Assembly (NCBI RefSeq): GCF_900890425.1
Contig: NZ_CAAHFG010000002.1
Span: 930,001-994,000 of the forward strand
Reading direction: 5' to 3'
Length of the DNA stretch: 64,000 nucleotides
Source of the DNA: Pontiella desulfatans
GTDB lineage: Bacteria > Verrucomicrobiota > Kiritimatiellia > Kiritimatiellales > Pontiellaceae
Of the stretch, positions 35,449 to 44,418 are shown in pieces. Position 1 is the stretch's first letter, and the number at the start of each line of letters is the position of its first letter. The translations under genes and the position numbers were made by a program. The notes below the pieces were generated by a model, which was given only the letters and a program-made list of their open reading frames with translations, made no database searches and had not been told where the DNA came from.

Positions 35449-37287
35449 ATGAAGTTGAATTGGATCAGAAGGCAGTGGGTTTGGGGGCTGGTGTTGTGCG
35501 CGGTGTTTGCCGCCGCAACAGCTAACGTATACGGGGCAGGGAAAACCCCGCAGCCGCCGAATATCTTGTTTATTCCCATCGACGACCTCAAGCCGATGCT
35601 GGGTTGCTATGGCGATGAAACGATCAAGACGCCGAACATCGACCGTTTGGCCAAACGCGGCATGGTGTTCCTGAACAACCACTGCCAGCAGGCGGTGTGC
35701 GGGCCGTCGCGTGCCAGCCTGATGACCGGCCTCTATCCGGATAACACCCGCGTTTTCGACCTTGCCACCAAAATGCGCGACCAGAATCCCGACATCCTGA
35801 CCCTCCCGGAATACTTTAAGCAGAGGGGCTACGAGACGACCGGTCTCGGCAAGACCTACGACAGCCGGTGCGTCGACAAAGAGCTCGATGGGCCGTCCTG
35901 GTCGATTCCGTACTCCACCCGCGGGGAAAACCTGATCCTCGCCGATGGGTTCGATGCTCCCCAGTACGCCTACCAGCACCCGGAAACACGTCGCCTGAAC
36001 AAAGAGCTCGAAAACCGTTGCGAACAGGAGAAGAAGGAGGGGGGACGGAGCGAAAAGGAAATCATCCAGTCCTCGCCCGGCGCGCGGCCTACCTACGAAT
36101 GTTATGATGTGCCCGACGACGCCTATTACGACGGCGCCCGCACGGCCGGTGCCATAAAGCTGCTCGAAAAGCTGGCTGCAGCCGACAAGCCCTTCTTCCT
36201 TTCCGTCGGCTACCAGAAGCCTCACCTGCCTTTTGTCGCCCCGAAAAAATATTGGGATCTGTATGACCCCGAAAAGATCAACCTCGCCGAATGCGCGGAA
36301 ATGCCCGAGGGGGCACCGTCGATCGGCTACCAGCCCGGCTGGGAAATCCGCGGGATGTATTCCGATGTGCCGGCCGGCGACGTCTTCCCCGAAGCGTACC
36401 AGCGCACGCTTATTCATGGTTACATGGCCTGCGTGAGCTACATCGATGCGCAGGTCGGCCGCCTGCTCGACCAGCTCGACGAGCTGGGCATCGCCGACAA
36501 CACCATCATCTGCCTCTGGGGCGACCACGGTTGGCACCTGGGCGATCACAATATTTGGTGCAAGCACACCAACTTTGAGCAGGGCACCCGTTCGCCGCTC
36601 ATCGTTGCCGCGCCGTGGACGAAAACGAAAGGGGAGAGCACCGAATCCCCGACCGAATTTGTCGACATCTTTCCGACCCTGTGCGAGCTGGCGGGACTTG
36701 AGATCCCGTCCCACCTGCCCGGCAAAAGCATGGTTCCGCTGATGGACGGCGAGGCGGTAAAAGTGAAGGACTTCGCCTTCAGCCAATACCCACGCACGCC
36801 TTCGGGAAAGGTCTACATGGGCTACAGCCTACGCGACGAACGCTACCGCTATACGGCCTGGTACAAGGTTCAGGACGAAAAGCGCTACAAGGCCAAGAAA
36901 CCCGGATTCGGCATGGAAAGCAAGCCGGCCTACACCGAACTGTACGACTACGAAACCGATCCGCTCGAAACGCGCAACCTCGCCGTCGATCCGAAGCAGG
37001 CCGGGCGCGTTGCCGCCTACGAAAAGGCGATGCAGGAAAAGATCGCCGAAATCGCCGCCTGCAAAGTCAATCCCGACGGCGCCGTTTCCGCACCGGCCCC
37101 GGAGTCGGTCAAAATCTCCGCTGATGCGCACATGACCCTTGAGGAGTTCTTCGCCAACAAAAAAGCCTACTGCGCCAAAAAAGGCAAAGCGTACAACGAG
37201 TCCATGTACCGAAAGAACATTGCCGAACTCGATGCCAATGGCGACGGCCTTCTTACCCCCGACGAATGGCCCCACGTCGCTGAATAG
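35449..37287 (+). CDS. Secreted iduronate-2-sulfatase-like sulfatase with EF-hand tail
   Basis: A 612-residue sulfatase with a signal peptide (about 1-30). PNILFIPIDDLKPMLGCYGD, CGPSRASLMTGLYPDN (Cys84) and LWGDHGWHLGDHNIWCKHTN are typical of the iduronate-2-sulfatase-like branch. Residues about 560-612 form a separate tail, LEEFFANKKAYCAKKGKAYN then LDANGDGLLTPDEW, an EF-hand calcium loop homologous to the tail of the 4027 sulfatase. Likely periplasmic or extracellular sulfate removal from uronate or galactose residues. Divergent from GH36, suggesting co-regulation. Confidence 0.93.
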   Translation: MKLNWIRRQWVWGLVLCAVFAAATANVYGAGKTPQPPNILFIPIDDLKPMLGCYGDETIKTPNIDRLAKRGMVFLNNHCQQAVCGPSRASLMTGLYPDNTRVFDLATKMRDQNPDILTLPEYFKQRGYETTGLGKTYDSRCVDKELDGPSWSIPYSTRGENLILADGFDAPQYAYQHPETRRLNKELENRCEQEKKEGGRSEKEIIQSSPGARPTYECYDVPDDAYYDGARTAGAIKLLEKLAAADKPFFLSVGYQKPHLPFVAPKKYWDLYDPEKINLAECAEMPEGAPSIGYQPGWEIRGMYSDVPAGDVFPEAYQRTLIHGYMACVSYIDAQVGRLLDQLDELGIADNTIICLWGDHGWHLGDHNIWCKHTNFEQGTRSPLIVAAPWTKTKGESTESPTEFVDIFPTLCELAGLEIPSHLPGKSMVPLMDGEAVKVKDFAFSQYPRTPSGKVYMGYSLRDERYRYTAWYKVQDEKRYKAKKPGFGMESKPAYTELYDYETDPLETRNLAVDPKQAGRVAAYEKAMQEKIAEIAACKVNPDGAVSAPAPESVKISADAHMTLEEFFANKKAYCAKKGKAYNESMYRKNIAELDANGDGLLTPDEWPHVAE

Positions 37288-37425
37288 CCAGGCGGGCCGC
37301 GATTTCCAAGGTCTGGAAATGCATGGGAGCCTTCGGGACTTCCGGCCATTGTCTGTATTAAGATGCTGTTCAGAGGGGTTATGTATAGAATATCGCAGGT
37401 TTGACTCATGCGATTGCTCAAAATT

Positions 37426-37492
37426 GGAGGGCGAGGCTCTGTCCGAGCCGCTGCCGAGGTTCGGTTCCAGCTCGGACAGAGCCTCGCCCTCC
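37426..37492. repeat. Perfect 22-bp inverted repeat, GGAGGG type
   Basis: The 22 bases at 37426-37447 are exactly inverse to 37471-37492, with a 23-base loop. It shares GGAGGG-NN-AGGC-N-CTGTC-N-G with the repeat at 32966-33013. The rest of the 406-base gap 37288-37693 shows a small TTTCCA/TGGAAA hairpin near 37303 and no gene that I can support. Confidence 0.75.
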
Positions 37493-37693
37493 GGTTGTCT
37501 TTCACAATCTCAGACTCGCTGCGCGGCGCGGAGGGGCACGTCCTGCAATATTGGTTTCCCTGCTGGATGCCACTGTTACGGTTGATGTTGTAGGACGCGG
37601 TTCTTTTCGAAGAAAAGGCCGTGTTGCTTTTCGGCAACTCCCCTAATCCTCCGTCCGTATCGAAGCGGAGGGTGGACGCCTTAATGCAACCGG

Positions 37694-38746
37694 TCAGTTG
37701 TAATACGGGTCGATGGTCTGGATGGTGCCGTCGTCGCTGTATTTGAGCTCGGCCATTTTGATGTTGCGCAGGTGGGTCTGGCCCATGGAGAGCTGGCAGT
37801 CGTGGTAGAACAGATACCACTTGCCCTGGTACTCGGCGATGGAGTGGTGCGAAGTCCAGCCGAGCACGGGGGTGAGGATCTTGCCGGCATAGGTGAACGG
37901 CCCGTAGGGGTTGTCGCCGATGGCATAGCAAATGTTGTGCGTTTCCCCGGTCGAATAGGAAAAGTAATACTTTCCGTTATACTTGTGCATCCACGGCCCC
38001 TCGAAGTAGCGTTTTTCGAGGTCGCCGGCCTTCATCGGCTCGCCGTTTTCATCGAGGATGAGGATTTCGCGGACGTCCTCGGCCAGCTCGGTCATGTTGC
38101 CCTTCAGCTTGGCGACGCGCGGGGGAATGGCCGGCTCGTCGTCCGCCGGGTAGACATCGTCGGAGTGCTCGTTGTTGTTCCACTGCTGGAGCTGTCCGCC
38201 CCAGAGGCCACCGAAATACAGATAGTGCTCGCCGTCGTCGTCCTGGAAAACCGCCGGGTCGATGGAGTAGGCACCTTCGATCTCGGCTTCTTCGGCTTTG
38301 AACGGGCCGCCCGGAGCATCGCCGACGGCCACGCCGATGGCGAAGATGCCGTTCGGCTTGCGGGCGGGGAAGTAGAGGTAGTATTTGCCGTCCTTGTCGG
38401 CGGCGTCCGGCGCCCACATCTGCTTGCCGGCCCACGGGACATCGTCGATGTCCAGCGCGCAGCCGTGGTCGTTCACCTTGCCGAAGGGGCGGTCGAGCGA
38501 AAAGACGTGGTAGTCGCGCATGGCGAAGTGGTCGCCGTCGTCGTTCATCGGCATGTCGGTTTCAATGTCGTGCGAAGGGTAGATGTAGATTTTTCCGTCG
38601 AACACATGCGCCGACGGGTCGGCGGTGTACCTGTGGGTGACGAGTGGGGAGTTCTTGGGCTTCATGGAGGCCGCGCGGGCCATATCGCGGGCGGTCACGA
38701 TTTCCGCGTCGCTGAGGCCTTCGGTATCGATCGTTTCTTCGGACAT
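37694..38746 (-). CDS. Cytoplasmic GH43-family glycosidase
   Basis: A 350-residue protein from ATG 38746 (GGAAGGAACC upstream), without signal peptide. RYTADPSAHVFDGKIYIYPS carries the catalytic-base Asp, YSIDPAVFQDDDGEHYLYFG the second Asp, and YFEGPWMHKYNGKYYFSYST the acid Glu of the five-bladed propeller. GH43 enzymes cleave arabino-, xylo- or galactosides. Lack of a signal argues for action on imported oligosaccharides, as for the GH3 and DUF2264 genes across the divergent region. Confidence 0.9.
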   Translation of the reverse strand: MSEETIDTEGLSDAEIVTARDMARAASMKPKNSPLVTHRYTADPSAHVFDGKIYIYPSHDIETDMPMNDDGDHFAMRDYHVFSLDRPFGKVNDHGCALDIDDVPWAGKQMWAPDAADKDGKYYLYFPARKPNGIFAIGVAVGDAPGGPFKAEEAEIEGAYSIDPAVFQDDDGEHYLYFGGLWGGQLQQWNNNEHSDDVYPADDEPAIPPRVAKLKGNMTELAEDVREILILDENGEPMKAGDLEKRYFEGPWMHKYNGKYYFSYSTGETHNICYAIGDNPYGPFTYAGKILTPVLGWTSHHSIAEYQGKWYLFYHDCQLSMGQTHLRNIKMAELKYSDDGTIQTIDPYYN

Positions 38747-39093
38747 TGCTGGTTCCTTCCGTTGGGGCGGGTTAAGGGCAGTTGTGCTTTCCTGGTGGAA
38801 TAAAACGATATATATAAAATCGGATGAAAGCTTCAAGCTAAATGTCGGTTTTTTGTAAACCGGTATGAATAGGCGTATATTTATGAGGTTGAAGTGACAT
38901 CCTTAATTTTTTGCCATGGGGAAAAACATTTTATTTCTCGCTTGCCAAGCGGAGCCTCATGGGATAAACACATGATAAATCGCTTTATTCGCCTATGTGC
39001 TTCCCGGCGGGGAAGCCGCTGCGGGGCGGGTAAAGGGAAACCGAATTAGAGTAAGAAATCAATCAGGTGCCGAATGCGCCAAGGAGTAAAACC
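38747..39093. promoter_or_regulatory. Divergent regulatory region, GH43 / GH3
   Basis: This 347-base gap has GAATAAAACGATATATA near 38796-38812, and an inverted pair ATAGGCG (38869-38875) and CGCCTAT (38990-38996) each beside an AT-rich TATTTAT-like segment, which could be two operator half-sites. The ribosome site AAGGAG for GH3 is at about 39081-39086. No gene is evident. Confidence 0.4.
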
Positions 39094-40899
39094 ATGAGTG
39101 ATATGGATATACGCAATGAATTCATCGACAATCTGTTGGGAAAAATGACGCTGGAAGAAAAAGTGGGGCAGTGCTTCACGTTTTCCTGGCGCGGGTCGAT
39201 TGTCACCCCGGCCGTCAAGGCGCTGATCGAAAAGCTGCATGTGGGCGGTCTGCGCATCGAGCCTTACACGGCTGAATCGGCACGTTCCACCTACTACGGC
39301 AAGAGCCTGGCCGACACCAACTATGAAAAGCCGGAAGGCTACACCGACATGCCGAAGACCTACTTCACGGCCAAGACTCCCGGCAACTACATCATGCCCT
39401 CCGAATATGCCACGCGCATCAACGAGCTGCAGTGGATTGCCCTCAACAGCTCCGGCGGAATTCCGCTGAACATCTGCACCGACAACGAAGGCGCTTGCAC
39501 CAACGACTACCAGTTCGGCGGCATGCCCGGCTATCCCGCCCTGATGGGGCTGGCCGCCACCGGCGACCTGGAGCTGACCAGGAAGGTCGGTAAGGCCATC
39601 GCCCAGCAGCTCCGCGCGGTCGGCATCACCATGCTGCACTCCCCGGTCTGCGACATCAACGTCAACGCCGCCAACCCGGAAATCCGCTTCCGCGGTTTCT
39701 CCGACGATCCGGAAACGGTTGCCGAGTTCGTCTGCGCCTTTTCCGAAGGCCTCATCGACGGCGGCATTATCCCGATGGCCAAGCATTATCCCGGCCGCGG
39801 CGATTCCTCCACCGACGCGCATTACGAACTCGAGCAGATCAATGTGGATAAAGACCGCCTGCACGACGTCGAACTGCGTCCCTACAAGCGCATGATCGAA
39901 AAGGGCTGCCTCAAGGGCGTCATGACCTGCCACAGCGCCTACCCGCTGGTGGTGGGCGAAGACCTTCCGGCCACGCTCTCCAAGGTGCTCGTTACCGACA
40001 TTCTGCGCAACGAACTCGGCTTCGACGGGGTCATCACCTCCGATGCCATGGGCATGGGCGCGATCGTCAACCGCTACGGCCTGCCGAACGCCTGTGTGAT
40101 GGCGCTCCAGGCGGGCGTCAACCTGATGCTCTGCAAGTCGGACGACGAAACCCGCGAGCAGGTCTACTACCGCATGCTCGACGCCGTCCGTAAGGACGAA
40201 GTCACCATGGATCAGCTCGAAACATCCGTGCGCAAGGTGCTGGAAGCCAAGTACGACCAAGGCCTCTTCGAAAACGCCCAGGTCGATGCCGCCGCCGCAA
40301 CCGCATTCGTGCGCAACCCCGAAATCCTCGAGGTTGCCCAGCAGGCTGCCGAGAAGTCGCTGACGCTCATGCGCGACGAAGAAAACCTGCTGCCGCTGAG
40401 CCAGGACAGGAAGGTGCTCATCATCGAGCAGCTCAAGATGGCCGAGTTTACGCCGAACGATATCTACCAGGGTCACTGGCGCCTTAACCGGGAAATCCTC
40501 AAGCACACCGACAACGTCATCAATGCCGACTGCACCTTTATCCCGACCGTCGATGAGATCAACTTCCTTTGCGATTTGGCGCAAGAGGCCGACGTGGTGG
40601 TGGCCACGAACTTCTTCTGGCGCCATGCCGGCAACAAGGCCAACACCGAGCTGGTGGAACGGTTGATCGCTGAAGGCAACGAAGTGGTGGTTGTGACCAA
40701 CGACCCCTATGCGGAAGGCGCTCCGGCCACCGCCGGCACCGTGCTCAACTGCTGGAGCCTGATGGGTGAATCCCTGCAGGAAGTGGCCGAAGTCCTCTTT
40801 GGCAAGAAGAAGGCCGGCGGCAAATTGCCGGTGGGCAATTTCCAGGAATACGTGGGCGACTCGAAGGCTGAAGTGGCTGAAGAGCTGGTTCCCGCGTAA
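39094..40899 (+). CDS. Cytoplasmic GH3-family glycosidase (NagZ-type motifs)
   Basis: A 601-residue protein starting at ATG 39094 with AAGGAG upstream and no signal peptide. KHYPGRGDSSTDAH matches the K-H-[FI]-P-G-x-G-x4-D-[ST]-H motif that supplies the acid/base His in NagZ-type beta-N-acetylhexosaminidases, and GVITSDAMGMGAI contains the nucleophile Asp. A second alpha/beta domain follows from about 420 (PLSQDRKVLIIEQ, VVVATNFFW). Some members are phosphorylases or act on other beta-glycosides. It is the first gene of a plus-strand group and ends before a strong terminator. Confidence 0.88.
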   Translation: MSDMDIRNEFIDNLLGKMTLEEKVGQCFTFSWRGSIVTPAVKALIEKLHVGGLRIEPYTAESARSTYYGKSLADTNYEKPEGYTDMPKTYFTAKTPGNYIMPSEYATRINELQWIALNSSGGIPLNICTDNEGACTNDYQFGGMPGYPALMGLAATGDLELTRKVGKAIAQQLRAVGITMLHSPVCDINVNAANPEIRFRGFSDDPETVAEFVCAFSEGLIDGGIIPMAKHYPGRGDSSTDAHYELEQINVDKDRLHDVELRPYKRMIEKGCLKGVMTCHSAYPLVVGEDLPATLSKVLVTDILRNELGFDGVITSDAMGMGAIVNRYGLPNACVMALQAGVNLMLCKSDDETREQVYYRMLDAVRKDEVTMDQLETSVRKVLEAKYDQGLFENAQVDAAAATAFVRNPEILEVAQQAAEKSLTLMRDEENLLPLSQDRKVLIIEQLKMAEFTPNDIYQGHWRLNREILKHTDNVINADCTFIPTVDEINFLCDLAQEADVVVATNFFWRHAGNKANTELVERLIAEGNEVVVVTNDPYAEGAPATAGTVLNCWSLMGESLQEVAEVLFGKKKAGGKLPVGNFQEYVGDSKAEVAEELVPA

Positions 40900-40915
40900 A
40901 CTGTGACCCCCCTGG

Positions 40916-40952
40916 CAAGGGAACCCGTCCCGGGTTCCCTTGTATTTTTTTT
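40916..40952 (+). terminator. Rho-independent terminator after GH3
   Basis: CAAGGGAACCCG (40916-40927) pairs perfectly with CGGGTTCCCTTG (40931-40942) and TATTTTTTTT follows. The next gene starts 20 bases later with its own ribosome site, so readthrough or a separate promoter must supply it. Confidence 0.88.
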
Positions 40953-40971
40953 AACGTTAGGAAGGTGACCG

Positions 40972-42978
40972 ATGGCCTATCAGATTCAGAACCCCGACTA
41001 TGCCCTGAGTCCCGAAACCGGTATGACGCGCCAGCATTGGATTGACGCAGGCAAGCATCTGCTCGACGGCGTCTTCCAGCACATCCCGAATAGGGATGCG
41101 CCGATCAAGCTGCCCAAGCAGAGCGATGTCATCTATCCCAAGGCCGACGACCCCGCCTGGCGCTTCAAGTCCGAGGAGTTCGAGGGGCTCTCGCGCACCT
41201 TCCTGCTGGCCGCACCGCTCATCAACGCCGTGCCGGACATCGAATGCAGCGGCACCAGGCTGGCCGACTACTACGCCCACCAACTGTTGCTGGCCACCGA
41301 CAAGAATTCGGAGCGCTACCTGTGGACGATCAGCGAGCTGCTCGAGGAATACGGCCCCGGCTGGTACCAGCACACCGTCGAAGGCGCCGCACTCGCTATC
41401 GGCCTCATGAACTGCCGCGAACAGATCTGGGACAAATACACCCAGGAGCAGAAAGACCAGATCGCCGCCTTCATCAGCGACTACGCCCACAGCAAAACCC
41501 TTTCCCACAACTGGCGCTACTTCACCGTCCTCATGCTCACCTTCCTCAAGGTCAACGGCTATGCATGCGACGAAACCCTGCTGCAGGATCATCTCCAGCA
41601 CATCATGGCGCTCTACACCGGCGACGGCTGGTACCGCGACCTTGGCTTCGACTACTACACCCCGTGGGGCTTCCACTTCTATGCCCCCATCTGGTGCCGG
41701 TGGTATGGCAACGAGCACGAGCCCGAGCTGGCCAAGGTCATCGAGCAGCGCCACGCCGAATTCATGAAAACCTACCCGCTGATGTTCAGCCGGGAAGGGC
41801 ACCAGATCATGTACGGCCGCTCCATCATCTACCGCTGCGGCGCCAGCGCCGCGCTCGCCACCGCCTTCATGGTAGACAACACCCCGGCCGATCCCGGCTG
41901 GATGCGCCGCATCGCCTCGGCCAACCTCATGCAGTTTGTCGGCCGCGACGACTTCTACACCGACGAAGGCGTTCCCTGCCTCGGCTACTACGGGCCGTGG
42001 GATCCGATGGTGCAGTTCTACAGCTGCGCCGCCAGTCCCTTCTGGCTGGCCAAGGCGTTCACCGCCGCCCTTATGCTGCCCGAAGACAGTCCGTTCTGGA
42101 CGGCCACCGAGAACCGCGGCGAGTGGGACGAAATCGGCGACGGCGTCAAATCCGTTACCCTCGGTGGCCCCGGCCTCACCATCACCGCTGACGGCAAGAC
42201 CGGAACCAGCACCGTGCAGATGGGCAAGGTGAAGTCGTCCGAGGGCTACAACGCATTGCCGCCATACTACAGCCGCCTCGCCTTCAACTCCGACTTCCCG
42301 TGGGAGGACGACAACGAAGAGGGCGCCGTGCCGATGCAGTATTGCGCCACCGAACTCGACTATCCCGAAGACCGCCTGCTGCCCTACAGCGTCGGTTTCT
42401 GCGGAAAGCGCGACGGCGTGGTCTACCGCCACCTCGAAGTCAAGGCGCACCACGACGTGCCCGGCCGGTTCGACCTCGCCGACATCATCGTGCCCGGCGG
42501 CATCCTGCGGGTCGACCGCCAGCGCCTTTCGACCCGCCACGAAGTTTCGCTTGCCCACTACGGCCTGCCGCATATCGGCGGGGAAGCGGGTAAGGTGGCC
42601 CGCTCCACTGTGGGTGGCAAGGACTGCATCATTGCTTCCATCCCGGGGCGCCAGGTGGCCTTGGTGGCCATCGAGGGTTGGGACGGCGTAGATTGCCGTT
42701 TCCACGAGGGGCACAATGCCGAGGCCGATGAGAGCACCGTGGTGTTCGCCTACCGAAAGCGCGGCAAGCATTACCAGGGCATGCCGCTGCTCGCCACGCT
42801 CATGCTGTATAAAACCGACGACACGCCTTTCACCGACGAGGAACTCTCGGTGGTTAAAAATCTCGAAGTGGTGCCATGGATGGAGGGCGGCCAGCCGAAG
42901 GGCGCGAAGGTCGAATTGGCCGACGGCCGAACCCTCACCGTCGATTACGGCCATATCGAAGGCAACATTTCATACTAA
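40972..42978 (+). CDS. DUF2264-family protein (GH154-type)
   Basis: A 668-residue protein with TAGGAAGGTG before its ATG and no signal peptide. Residues about 10-385 are an alpha-helical barrel with FEGLSRTFLLAAPLI, YGPGWYQHTVEGAALA, SHNWRYFTVLMLTFLK and WYRDLGFDYYTPWGFHFYAP, which identify the DUF2264 family; the remainder is a beta-sandwich. From general knowledge, some DUF2264 proteins are classed as GH154 beta-glucuronidases. With its cytoplasmic location this would fit removal of uronate from imported oligosaccharides. Assignment to the reaction is inference. Confidence 0.8.
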   Translation: MAYQIQNPDYALSPETGMTRQHWIDAGKHLLDGVFQHIPNRDAPIKLPKQSDVIYPKADDPAWRFKSEEFEGLSRTFLLAAPLINAVPDIECSGTRLADYYAHQLLLATDKNSERYLWTISELLEEYGPGWYQHTVEGAALAIGLMNCREQIWDKYTQEQKDQIAAFISDYAHSKTLSHNWRYFTVLMLTFLKVNGYACDETLLQDHLQHIMALYTGDGWYRDLGFDYYTPWGFHFYAPIWCRWYGNEHEPELAKVIEQRHAEFMKTYPLMFSREGHQIMYGRSIIYRCGASAALATAFMVDNTPADPGWMRRIASANLMQFVGRDDFYTDEGVPCLGYYGPWDPMVQFYSCAASPFWLAKAFTAALMLPEDSPFWTATENRGEWDEIGDGVKSVTLGGPGLTITADGKTGTSTVQMGKVKSSEGYNALPPYYSRLAFNSDFPWEDDNEEGAVPMQYCATELDYPEDRLLPYSVGFCGKRDGVVYRHLEVKAHHDVPGRFDLADIIVPGGILRVDRQRLSTRHEVSLAHYGLPHIGGEAGKVARSTVGGKDCIIASIPGRQVALVAIEGWDGVDCRFHEGHNAEADESTVVFAYRKRGKHYQGMPLLATLMLYKTDDTPFTDEELSVVKNLEVVPWMEGGQPKGAKVELADGRTLTVDYGHIEGNISY

Positions 42979-42992
42979 ACAAGGAGTTTCCA

Positions 42993-44393
42993 ATGTTTGG
43001 AAAAAAGACGGTTGCGGCCGCGTTTACCATTTTAGTGTCTCTGTCTGCGGTTGCGGATGGTAGGCCGAATATCCTGTTTATTTCGGTCGATGACCTGCGT
43101 CCCGAACTGGGGTGCTACGGGCAGGAGTATATGATTACGCCCAACATCGACCGCCTCGCGGAAGAGGGCGTGCTTTTCGAGCGCGCCTACTGCAACTATC
43201 CGGTCTGCGGCGCATCGCGCGCCAGCCTGATGACCGGGCTGCGCCCGACGCCGGATCGTTTCAACATCTATTATTCGCGGGCGGACGAGGATGCTGCCGG
43301 GATTCCGGATATTGCCGGAACGCTTAAGGCTGCCGGCTACCGAACCATCAACAACGGTAAGATCTATCACCACCACGACGACAACGAAGCGTCGTGGGAC
43401 GAAATCTACCGCCCGAAGGATTTCGCCCAATACTTCAACGAGGAAAACCTGAAGATTATCGGCGACCGGAAGGCGGACGGTTCCAGCCCCAAGGGTTGGC
43501 CGTATGAGGCGACGGATCGGCCGGACGAAGCCTACCAGGGCGGCAAGGTGGCGGCCAAGGCCATCGAGGAGCTGCGGCGCGCGAAGGAGAGCGGGCAACC
43601 TGCTTTCGTCACGGCCGGCTTCACCAAGCCCCACCTGCCGTTCAACTGCCCGCAGAAATATTGGGATATGTATCCGGCCAACACCATCGCCATGCCCGAC
43701 AACTATTTCGCGCCGACCAATGCGCCCGTCGAGGCCATCCATAACTTCAACGAGTTGCGCAGTTACTACGGCGTGCCGGAAAACGGCGCGCTGCCGGAGG
43801 AAATGGCGCTCAAGTTGATTCGTGGCTACCGCGCCTGCACCACCTTCACCGATGCCATGCTCGGCCGCATTTTCCAGACCCTGGATGAACTGGAAATGTG
43901 GGACGATACCATTGTCATCCTGTGGGGCGACCACGGCTGGCAGCTTGGCGAGCATACGCTCTGGTGCAAGCATGCCAACTTCAACACGGCGCTGCAGGTG
44001 CCGTTGATTGTCCGTGCTCCCGGCAAGTCGAAGGAAAACTCGGCGGCGCTGGTCGAATTTGTCGATCTATATCCAACGATCTGCGACTTAACAGGAATCA
44101 ACAAACCGGAACACCTCGAAGGAAAAAGTTTTGTGCCCCTGCTCGATAAGCCTTCCCGGGGTTGGAAGAAAGCGGTCTTCGGGCGCTATGGAAAAGGGGA
44201 CTCGATCCGCACGGCGCGCTACCTCTACACCGAGTGGCGAAACAAGCAGGGCGAAATCGTGGCGGGCATGCTGTACGACCACAAGGTCGATCCCGACGAA
44301 AACAACAACGTGGCCGGCCATCCCGAATACGCGGATGTGGTCAAAAGGCTCTCCCGCGAGCTGAAGGCCGGCTGGCCGCATCTTCAGAAATAA
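42993..44393 (+). CDS. Secreted type I sulfatase, iduronate-2-sulfatase-like (CGASR)
   Basis: A 466-residue sulfatase; ATG 42993 has AAGGAG just upstream and the gene follows DUF2264 by 14 bases. Signal peptide about 1-22. PNILFISVDDLRPELGCYGQ, CGASRASLMTGLRPT (Cys72) and LWGDHGWQLGEHTLWCKHAN match the iduronate-2-sulfatase-like branch, resembling the 35449 sulfatase but without its EF-hand tail. It is likely exported to the periplasm, unlike its cytoplasmic operon partners, so desulfation probably precedes uptake. Confidence 0.93.
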   Translation: MFGKKTVAAAFTILVSLSAVADGRPNILFISVDDLRPELGCYGQEYMITPNIDRLAEEGVLFERAYCNYPVCGASRASLMTGLRPTPDRFNIYYSRADEDAAGIPDIAGTLKAAGYRTINNGKIYHHHDDNEASWDEIYRPKDFAQYFNEENLKIIGDRKADGSSPKGWPYEATDRPDEAYQGGKVAAKAIEELRRAKESGQPAFVTAGFTKPHLPFNCPQKYWDMYPANTIAMPDNYFAPTNAPVEAIHNFNELRSYYGVPENGALPEEMALKLIRGYRACTTFTDAMLGRIFQTLDELEMWDDTIVILWGDHGWQLGEHTLWCKHANFNTALQVPLIVRAPGKSKENSAALVEFVDLYPTICDLTGINKPEHLEGKSFVPLLDKPSRGWKKAVFGRYGKGDSIRTARYLYTEWRNKQGEIVAGMLYDHKVDPDENNNVAGHPEYADVVKRLSRELKAGWPHLQK

Positions 44394-44418
44394 ACAACTT
44401 CGAAAAAGGAATCAGAAC

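Noticed and set aside
40957-42954. Long antisense frame over the DUF2264 gene
   Set aside because: Shadow frame; DUF2264 motifs and a ribosome site are on the plus strand.
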